Source: JBHOQX01 sp042408595 (lineage in GTDB: Bacteria; Chloroflexota; Chloroflexia; Chloroflexales; Roseiflexaceae). From it: 64,000 bases of DNA. The DNA lies in contig JBHOQX010000024.1 in assembly GCA_042408595.1 (NCBI GenBank), positions 1 to 64,000 of the forward strand, given 5' to 3'. Below, piece after piece: positions 1 through 5,437 of the stretch (position 1 is the stretch's first letter; each line of letters starts with the position of its first letter). Made by a program: the position numbers and the translations under genes. Under the pieces are notes generated by a model. That model was given only the letters and a program-made list of their open reading frames with translations, was not told the DNA's origin and did no database searches.

Positions 1-140
1 ACCGCCGCGACGACGTTCACGAAATGCTGGGTCGGGTTGACCTTGGCGATGCCTACCGGGAACGAGGTGAAGGGCGCCAGCGCGACCCCGATCGCCACCA
101 ACACGACCGCATACGCCACCTGACGGGTAGTGCTACGCAT
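1..140 (-). CDS. thiW: ThiW-like thiamine-precursor ECF transporter S component (partial)
   Basis: Only the N-terminal 46 codons lie in the window; the gene runs off the left edge. The visible protein starts with a short basic N-terminus and a hydrophobic helix, then the segment FPVGIAKVNPTQHFVNVVAA, which resembles the start of ThiW-family S components. These bind a thiamine precursor (probably the thiazole moiety) for an energy-coupling factor importer. The ATG at 140 follows GGGGAG and lies 13 bases after the tenA stop, so it is the last visible gene of the thiamine salvage operon. Substrate is inferred from context. Confidence 0.7.
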   Translation of the reverse strand, partial: MRSTTRQVAYAVVLVAIGVALAPFTSFPVGIAKVNPTQHFVNVVAA

Positions 141-153
141 ACATCTCCCCCTG

Positions 154-789
154 TTATCTGCGATCTTGCTCGCCCTCCCATGCTGCCTGGAAGAAGTCGC
201 GCTCGCAGCGCATGGCGTAGGCATAGGTCGAACGGACCAGGTGTGTATCGCTCGCATGGCTATCGACCAGGCGTTCTAAGAGCTGCGCCAGCTCGTCGAA
301 CGCCTGACTGCTGTAGGTGCGAATCCAGTCAGCATAGAGGTGCTTCGGAATCCCGTTACGGGCCAATTCCTGGCCCAAGAATGCGTAGAGCCGCATACAC
401 GGCGACATAGCCACCGCCGTCAGCCCGATCTCGTGCTGCCATGCTGTTGCCAACAGAAAGTCGGTGTAACGCCGCGTAGCGGGGGCTGGACTGAGCGCAC
501 GTACATCCACGCCCCATGCCGCCGCGTAGCCTTCGTGCAGCCGGAGCTCTTCCAGGACGCCGCCGGTCAGGCGGTGAAAGGTACGAAGCGTCTCGCCATC
601 GGGCGCCTTGGCCGCAGCGATGCTGTAGGCGCGGGCGAACGCCTCCAGAAAGCAGGTGTCCTGGCCGACGTAGAAGGCAAACCGCTGGCGAGGCAGCGTG
701 CCATCGGCAATGCCGCACATAAACGGGTGCGCGAGGCACTCGCGCGCAAGATCCAGGTTGGTTTGCCAGAGATCCTGAGCCAGTCTCAC
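154..789 (-). CDS. tenA: Aminopyrimidine aminohydrolase / thiaminase II (TenA)
   Basis: A 211-residue TenA/Thi-4-like helical protein. TenA enzymes hydrolyse aminopyrimidine breakdown products of thiamine to hydroxymethylpyrimidine for salvage. The segment MSPCMRLYAFLG near residue 130 carries the SPC cysteine of the TenA_C branch, and the family pattern (HPFMCGIADGTL near the start, YVGQDTCFLEAFARA) is intact. Start is GTG at 789, preceded by GAGGTGGAG; no in-frame ATG competes. It follows thiL by 29 bases and precedes thiW by 13, so it is cotranscribed under the upstream TPP riboswitch. Confidence 0.9.
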   Translation of the reverse strand: MRLAQDLWQTNLDLARECLAHPFMCGIADGTLPRQRFAFYVGQDTCFLEAFARAYSIAAAKAPDGETLRTFHRLTGGVLEELRLHEGYAAAWGVDVRALSPAPATRRYTDFLLATAWQHEIGLTAVAMSPCMRLYAFLGQELARNGIPKHLYADWIRTYSSQAFDELAQLLERLVDSHASDTHLVRSTYAYAMRCERDFFQAAWEGEQDRR

Positions 790-818
790 GCTCCACCTCG
801 CCTACCGAATCGTCGCCC

Positions 819-1826
819 TTAAAAATGCGCCCATCCTCCCGGCGTCAGCGCCACTTCCTGCCCATCGGGAAGCACCAGCCGCCGGCCCTGGTCGGCGGGC
901 AGGATCTCGCCTATCACCGTCACCGGCATGCCCGTTTCGGGCGTCACCAGGGCGGCAAGGTCCTCCGCTGCGTCGGGCGGCGCGGTGAAGCACAGCTCGT
1001 AGTCGTCGCCGCCCGCCAGCGCCAGCTCCCAGGCCGGCACTGCCAGCGCAGCGGCGACGTGGGCGGTCGCCACCGAGATCGGCAGCCGCGCGGCCCACAC
1101 CTGCACCCCCACCCCGCTCCGGTCACACACATGCCCGATATCGCTGCTCAGCCCGTCGCTCAGATCGATCATGGCCGTCGCCTGCCCCGTGCGGGCGATC
1201 ACGGCGGCCTCGGCCAGGCGGGGCGTCGGCGTCAGGTAGCGCTCCAGCAGCACCGCCCGATCCGCAGGGCTGGCCGGCAGATCCGGGTTGAGCGCCAGGC
1301 GCAGGCCCGCCGCTGCATCGCCAAGCCGCCCCGTGACCAGCACCCGGTCCCCCGGGCGCGCGCCCGCGCGCAGCAGCAGCCGGTCGCGGCGCACCCGGCC
1401 AAGCAGGGCAATATCCACGCCGATACCGCCTGGCGCGCGGGTCATGTTGCCGCCGACGATCGCCACCCCCCAGCGGTCGGCCTCGGCGCGCAGGCCGCGG
1501 TACAGCTCGTCCACCCAGACAACCTCGGTATCGGGCGGCAACGCCAGCGAGACGAGCGCGACCCACGGGCGCCCGCCCGTCGCGGCAATGTCGCTGAGGT
1601 TGACCGCCAGCGCGCGCCGGCCAACCTGGAAGGGCGTGCTCAGATCGCGCCGAAAATGCACGCCTTCGATCTGGATGTCGATCGTCGCCAGCAGCAGCTC
1701 ATCCCCGCCGCTATCCAGCACCGCCACATCATCGCCGATGCCCACGGGCACGTCCGGCCGGTCAACGGCGACGATCTGCGCCAGCCGCGCGATGAGCGGA
1801 AACTCGCCGAGATCTGCGATACGCAT
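819..1826 (-). CDS. thiL: Thiamine-monophosphate kinase
   Basis: 335 residues from the ATG at 1826. ThiL phosphorylates thiamine monophosphate to the active cofactor TPP. The protein opens with MRIADLGEFPLI and has the AIR-synthase-type ATPase signature GIGDDVAVL, followed by VNLSDIAATGG and the Mg/ATP-binding IDLSDGLSSD. A GTG at 1886 would add 20 residues, but that stretch looks like spacer (repeated CAGGGTTCAGGGAACAGGG-like units), so ATG 1826 fits family length better even though its ribosome-binding site is weak. It lies between thiM and tenA and supplies the last step of the salvage route. Confidence 0.92.
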   Translation of the reverse strand: MRIADLGEFPLIARLAQIVAVDRPDVPVGIGDDVAVLDSGGDELLLATIDIQIEGVHFRRDLSTPFQVGRRALAVNLSDIAATGGRPWVALVSLALPPDTEVVWVDELYRGLRAEADRWGVAIVGGNMTRAPGGIGVDIALLGRVRRDRLLLRAGARPGDRVLVTGRLGDAAAGLRLALNPDLPASPADRAVLLERYLTPTPRLAEAAVIARTGQATAMIDLSDGLSSDIGHVCDRSGVGVQVWAARLPISVATAHVAAALAVPAWELALAGGDDYELCFTAPPDAAEDLAALVTPETGMPVTVIGEILPADQGRRLVLPDGQEVALTPGGWAHF

Positions 1827-1887
1827 GGCTTTCCCGCTGAACGCCAGATCCCTGTTCCCTGAACCCTGACCCCAGGCTGCAAGCACG

Positions 1888-2706
1888 CTACACCGCCGGC
1901 GCGAGCGCGACGATCCGCGCGCCCGCCTCGACCTGCTCCGGCGTCAGGTTGTAGAGCTGATCGAAGAACGCGACCTTGAAGCTGGCCGGGCCACGAGCCT
2001 GCACCGCCGCCAGTTCGGCGGCCAGGCCGTAGGCCGCCAGGCCATAGGCGGCAGCCAACAGATAGTCGCGCTCCACGGCGGCGAAGGCGGCGATCGCGGT
2101 CGTCGCCATGCAGCCGGTGCCGGTCAGCGTCGTCAGCCAGCGGTGGCCGTTGTCCACGCCGAGCACGCGCGCGCCGTCGGAGATGATATCGCGCTGCCCA
2201 GTGATCGCGACCACCGTTCCACGGGCCGCCGCCATCGTCCGCGCCAACCCGGCCGGATCGTCCAGCCCGCCGACGCTCTCCACCCCCTTGACGAAGCCGC
2301 CGGCCCCGCTCAGCGCCCCGATCTCGCCGGCGTTCCCGCGCACCACGGCGATCCGTAGCTCGTTCAGCAGGCACAGGTTCGTCCGGGTGCGCAGCGCCGT
2401 GGCCCCCGCGCCGACCGGGTCGAGCACGATCGGGATGCCCAGCTCGTTGGCCCGCCGTCCGGCGATCAGCATCGAATCGACCCACGCCGGCGTCAGCGTG
2501 CCGGGGTTCAGCACCAGCGCGCCGGCCATGGCGACCATCTCCGCCACCTCCTCGGCGGCGTGGGCCATCACCGGCAGCGCGCCAAGATGCAGCGTCACAT
2601 TCGCGGTGTCGTTCATCACCACCAGATTGGTGATGTGGTGCAGCAGCGGCTTCTGCTGGCGGATGCGGGCCAGAGCTGCCGCCGCGCCGGTGTTCAGTTC
2701 GTTCAT
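1888..2706 (-). CDS. thiM: Hydroxyethylthiazole kinase
   Basis: 272 residues. ThiM phosphorylates the thiazole alcohol for coupling by ThiE. Recognisable elements are LLHHITNLVVMNDTAN near the N-terminus, VLDPVGAGAT, VRGNAGEI and the anion hole/catalytic motif TLTGTGCMATTAIAAF near residue 195. The ATG at 2706 overlaps the thiE stop by 4 bases (ATGA), which implies translational coupling. Length is normal for the family. Substrate supply probably comes from the ThiW transporter at the end of the operon. Confidence 0.95.
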   Translation of the reverse strand: MNELNTGAAAALARIRQQKPLLHHITNLVVMNDTANVTLHLGALPVMAHAAEEVAEMVAMAGALVLNPGTLTPAWVDSMLIAGRRANELGIPIVLDPVGAGATALRTRTNLCLLNELRIAVVRGNAGEIGALSGAGGFVKGVESVGGLDDPAGLARTMAAARGTVVAITGQRDIISDGARVLGVDNGHRWLTTLTGTGCMATTAIAAFAAVERDYLLAAAYGLAAYGLAAELAAVQARGPASFKVAFFDQLYNLTPEQVEAGARIVALAPAV

Positions 2707-3377
2707 ACTGCTTGCTCCAGCCGTGCCAGTTGCCGCCGCTGCCGGTCGACCACCTCTCGCAGCTGGCGGGCCGCCGCCAGCGGGTCGGGCGCGCCGACGA
2801 TCGCCGAGATCACGGCGACGCCCACCGCCCCGGCGCTGATCGTCGCCGCAGCGTTCTCTGGCGTGATCCCACCGATCGCGACCACCGGAACGCGCACCGC
2901 CCGCGCGACCGCCGCCAGCCCCTCCAGGCCGATCGGCGGCCCGGCGTCGGGTTTGCTCGGCGTGCCGTAAACATCGCCCACACCCAGGTAGTCGGCACTG
3001 TCGCGCACCGCCTGCTCCGCCTCGGCCACCGTCGCCGCCGAGACCCCCAGGATACGGTCCGACCCGATCAGGCGCCGCGCCAGCGCGGCCGGCATGTCCG
3101 CCTGGCCGACGTGGACGCCGTCGGCGTTGAGCGCCAGCGCCACGTCCACGCGGTCGTTGACGATCAGCGGCACACCGGCGGCGCGGGTGATCGCCAGCAG
3201 CACGCGGCCCATCTCGATCATCTCGCGCGTGGAAGCCTCCTTCTCGCGCAGTTGTACCGCCGTCACGCCGCCAGCGATCGCCGCGCGCACAATATCCGGG
3301 AGCGAACGCGCGCCGGCGCTCCGGCGGTCGGTGATCAGATACACTGCCCAATCCACCCTTGTCGTTCGTCGCATCAT
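2703..3377 (-). CDS. thiE: Thiamine-phosphate synthase
   Basis: 224 residues with a TIM-barrel pattern. It joins hydroxymethylpyrimidine diphosphate to thiazole phosphate. Motifs include YLITDR at strand 1, AVQLREKEAS, VNDRVDVALALNADGVHVGQ, YLGVGDVYGTPSKPDAG and the phosphate-binding VVAIGGITPEN. AAGGAG sits 5 bases before the ATG at 3377; the adjacent second ATG at 3374 is an equally possible start. It follows cytX by 28 bases and overlaps thiM. No thiD is visible in this operon, so HMP phosphate kinase must be encoded elsewhere. Confidence 0.95.
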   Translation of the reverse strand: MMRRTTRVDWAVYLITDRRSAGARSLPDIVRAAIAGGVTAVQLREKEASTREMIEMGRVLLAITRAAGVPLIVNDRVDVALALNADGVHVGQADMPAALARRLIGSDRILGVSAATVAEAEQAVRDSADYLGVGDVYGTPSKPDAGPPIGLEGLAAVARAVRVPVVAIGGITPENAAATISAGAVGVAVISAIVGAPDPLAAARQLREVVDRQRRQLARLEQAV

Positions 3378-3405
3378 TCGCGCTCCTTCTCACGCACCAT
3401 CGGCG

Positions 3406-4716
3406 TTACGCCCGCTCCGCGGCCGAGAGCGGCCGCACCAGGCCGGCGCGCGCGAGCAGCAGGTAGGTCAGCCCGGCGACGGCCAGGCCGGGCAAGGTCG
3501 CGCCGAGGTCGGGCCAGGCGTGGGCGATCAGCTGGAACACGCCGACCCCAGCGGCCCAGGCCAGCAGCCCCGGCCAGTTCCAGCCGCCCAGGTACCAGTA
3601 CGCCCCGCCGCGCCGCTCGAGCTCCGCCGTATCGATCCGCCGCTGCCGGACGACGAAGTGATCGACCAGCACGATCCCGAAGAGCGGCGCGAAGAGCGAG
3701 CCGATCAGCAGCAGAAAGTTCTGGTACTGGCCGATCGGCGCCAGCAGCGCCAGCAGGGTGCAGAGGGCGCCGTAGCCGAGCGTCAGCCAGGGCGTCGCGA
3801 GCTGCGGCAGCAGGTTGCCGGTCGAGACCGCAGCGGAGTAGATATCGGCTAAGGCATTGTCGGTTTCATCGACCAGGATCAGGCCGAGCGCCAGCAGGCC
3901 ACCGCTCGCAGCCAGGATGGCCCCGAGCAGGTCGCCACCGCCCAGCGCCAGCGCGGAGGCCGCCCCCAGCGCGTAGAACCACACATTGGCCAGGCAGTAG
4001 CCCAACGCAGTACCCCAGAACACCGGGCGCGCCGGGCGGCCGAAGCGCGTGTAGTCGGCGACGAGCGGCAGCCAGGAGAGGGGCATCGCCACCACCAGGT
4101 CGACGCCCAGGCCGAACGCCAGCTCACCGCTGCCTGGCTGCGCCACGAGCGCCGCCAGATCGTAGCGCGCCAGAAGCTGCACCGTCAGCCAGAGGGCCGC
4201 GGCGTACACCAGCCAGATCCCCCAGCGCCGGAGGAACTGCCGCACGAAGCGCAGCGGGCCGCCGAAGGCCAGCAGCGTCGCCAGCCCGCCCCAGACGAGC
4301 GTCCAGAGCAGCGGGCTGGAGAAGGCCCCCAGGCGCCGGGCGATCGCGTCGGCGCTGTCGCGCATGATGATGATCTCGAACGCGCCCCAGCCGACCAGTT
4401 GCACGATATTGGCGAACGTCGGCAGGAACGAGCCGCGCACGCCCAGCGCCGGGCGCAGGGCCGCCATAGTCGCCACGCCGGTGTCGCTGCCGACCACGCC
4501 AGCCAGCGCCAGCAGCGCCGCACCGACCGCCGAGCCGAGCAGGATGGCCGCCAGCGCCGCGCCAAACCCCAGCCCGGGGACGAGCAGCGCGCCGGCCTGC
4601 AACACCAGCAGGCCCATCCCCAGGCTCGACCAGAGGGCGAAACAATCGCCGAAGCGGAACGGGCGCCGGTCGGGCGGGACCGGCGTGAGGGGCGAGAACG
4701 CAGGTTGTGACTCCAT
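3406..4716 (-). CDS. cytX: NCS1-family permease, probable hydroxymethylpyrimidine transporter CytX
   Basis: 436 residues, about 12 membrane segments, nucleobase:cation symporter-1 (cytosine permease-like) family. The conserved N-terminal segment FGDCFALWSSLGMGLLVLQA and the family middle region PLSWLPLVADYTRF are present. CytX members found behind TPP riboswitches are thought to import hydroxymethylpyrimidine. The start is the ATG at 4716: GGAGG lies 6 bases upstream, whereas the GTG at 4731 lies before that ribosome-binding site. As first gene after the riboswitch it is directly under TPP control; substrate is inferred from that position. Confidence 0.85.
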   Translation of the reverse strand: MESQPAFSPLTPVPPDRRPFRFGDCFALWSSLGMGLLVLQAGALLVPGLGFGAALAAILLGSAVGAALLALAGVVGSDTGVATMAALRPALGVRGSFLPTFANIVQLVGWGAFEIIIMRDSADAIARRLGAFSSPLLWTLVWGGLATLLAFGGPLRFVRQFLRRWGIWLVYAAALWLTVQLLARYDLAALVAQPGSGELAFGLGVDLVVAMPLSWLPLVADYTRFGRPARPVFWGTALGYCLANVWFYALGAASALALGGGDLLGAILAASGGLLALGLILVDETDNALADIYSAAVSTGNLLPQLATPWLTLGYGALCTLLALLAPIGQYQNFLLLIGSLFAPLFGIVLVDHFVVRQRRIDTAELERRGGAYWYLGGWNWPGLLAWAAGVGVFQLIAHAWPDLGATLPGLAVAGLTYLLLARAGLVRPLSAAERA

Positions 4717-4750
4717 CGCGCACCTCCGCACTATGCGGGAGGCGCCGGAG

Positions 4751-4788
4751 AAACGAAACGCCGCTGACCCTGGGGGGATCGGCGGCGT
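4751..4788 (-). terminator. Expression-platform hairpin of the TPP riboswitch
   Basis: On the minus strand, ACGCCGC (4788-4782) can pair with GCGGCGT (4764-4758), and TTTCGTTTC follows, as in a weak intrinsic terminator just upstream of cytX. GCTGAC at 4796-4791, immediately after the aptamer, can instead pair with GTCAGC at 4768-4763. That pairing shares bases with the terminator arm and would act as an antiterminator. The mutual exclusion is read from sequence; the regulatory outcome is inferred. Confidence 0.6.
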
Positions 4789-4800
4789 CTGTCAGCCGGT

Positions 4801-4895
4801 CGCTTCCCTACGCTGGTATAACCCAGGTCAGGTTCAAGGGTCGGCGGCATCGGTCGGGCCGCCCTCTCAGCCAGGCTCGCCTGGCTCCCCTAGCG
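4801..4895 (-). promoter_or_regulatory. TPP riboswitch (THI element)
   Basis: The minus strand carries the conserved THI-box sequence: P1 arm CGCTAGGGGA, the loop CTGAGAGGGC at 4870-4861, ACCCTTGAACCTGA at 4841-4828, and the 3' half ACCAGCGTAGGGAAGCG closing P1. The pyrophosphate- and pyrimidine-sensing strands match the family consensus. It lies about 85 bases upstream of the cytX start and controls the salvage operon through cytX and the downstream thi genes. Confidence 0.97.
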
Positions 4896-4941
4896 TGCGC
4901 CGTGCCATACACGGCGCATCTTCAGTTCTAAGGCTGCGCCT

Positions 4942-4970
4942 ATTATACCCCGAAGCGCGTGCGTGATCAA
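4942..4970 (-). promoter_or_regulatory. Promoter of the thiamine salvage operon
   Basis: Minus-strand TTGATC (4970-4965), a 17-base spacer and a perfect TATAAT (4947-4942). Predicted transcription starts near 4935, about 40 bases before the TPP aptamer, which suits a riboswitch leader. Confidence 0.75.
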
Positions 4971-5083
4971 GCCTGGATGCACCCCGTTCTTGCCGCCGAC
5001 GCGGCAAGGCCATGAGGGCGCCAAGGGCCGAGGCTGCTCGGGCTCCCCAACGTTGACGTGGCCCTGAATGGGAAATGCATGTC

Positions 5084-5112
5084 TTGACAAAGCTTTAACC
5101 ATATGCTACACT
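5084..5112 (+). promoter_or_regulatory. Sigma-A-type promoter
   Basis: TTGACA at 5084-5089, a 17-base spacer and TACACT at 5107-5112 (4 of 6 consensus). It points toward the secreted-protein gene starting at 5438, leaving a leader of about 320 bases. Operator-like dyads overlap and follow the -10 box. Confidence 0.6.
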
Positions 5113-5136
5113 ACACATGCAACTACACGTGTAGTT
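5112..5136 (+). promoter_or_regulatory. Tandem BlaI/MecI-like operator dyads
   Basis: A perfect 16-base palindrome AACTACACGTGTAGTT occupies 5121-5136; its core TACACGTGTA (5124-5133) fits the TACAnnTGTA dyad of BlaI/MecI-family repressors. A second, one-mismatch copy TACACATGCA lies at 5112-5121, centred 12 bases upstream and overlapping the -10 box. Two helically phased copies at the transcription start suggest cooperative repression. No BlaI-family gene lies in the window, so the regulator is inferred. Confidence 0.55.
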
Positions 5137-5437
5137 TAACCATCAGTCCGGAAATGGACACCGCCATCCGTCTGGGTCGGCATAGCGTTCTGGCGATCCC
5201 TGCTCGGGCTCACCCATTGCGGAGTCGTTGGGGGGCTGCGCCCCCGCGCCCAGACATCTTCTCGCCATCTCGCTGATAAGCAAAGGGGGGAAAGCCGCAG
5301 AGAGAGATAACACTCAGCCGACGCACCTTGTCGGGTTTGGGGTGGCATCCCGCTGCCGCCCGCAGCCCGGCGAAACGACGCAGTTGGATGCCTGAGCGCA
5401 CGGGAGCGCTCATCCTCAGTGCAGAAGGAGGGTCGCA
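5137..5437 (+). other. Non-coding leader between promoter and secreted PA14 protein gene
   Basis: No convincing reading frame. The stretch holds a GC hairpin GGGGGC-TGC-GCCCCC (5231-5245), resembling the core of the dispersed intergenic repeats at 8447 and 30003. A purine-rich section follows. The ribosome-binding site AAGGAGG (5425-5431) belongs to the next gene. The length and hairpins could indicate a structured leader, but I recognise no known riboswitch class. Confidence 0.4.

Noticed and set aside
1123..2485. Alternative frames overlapping thiL and thiM
   Set aside because: Composition artefacts; the thi frames carry complete family motifs and proper coupling.
5250..5400. Possible c-di-GMP riboswitch in the leader of the PA14 gene
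   Set aside because: Some short matches (CGCAG, GGAAAG) exist, but the conserved GEMM core and tetraloop receptor are not present in order.
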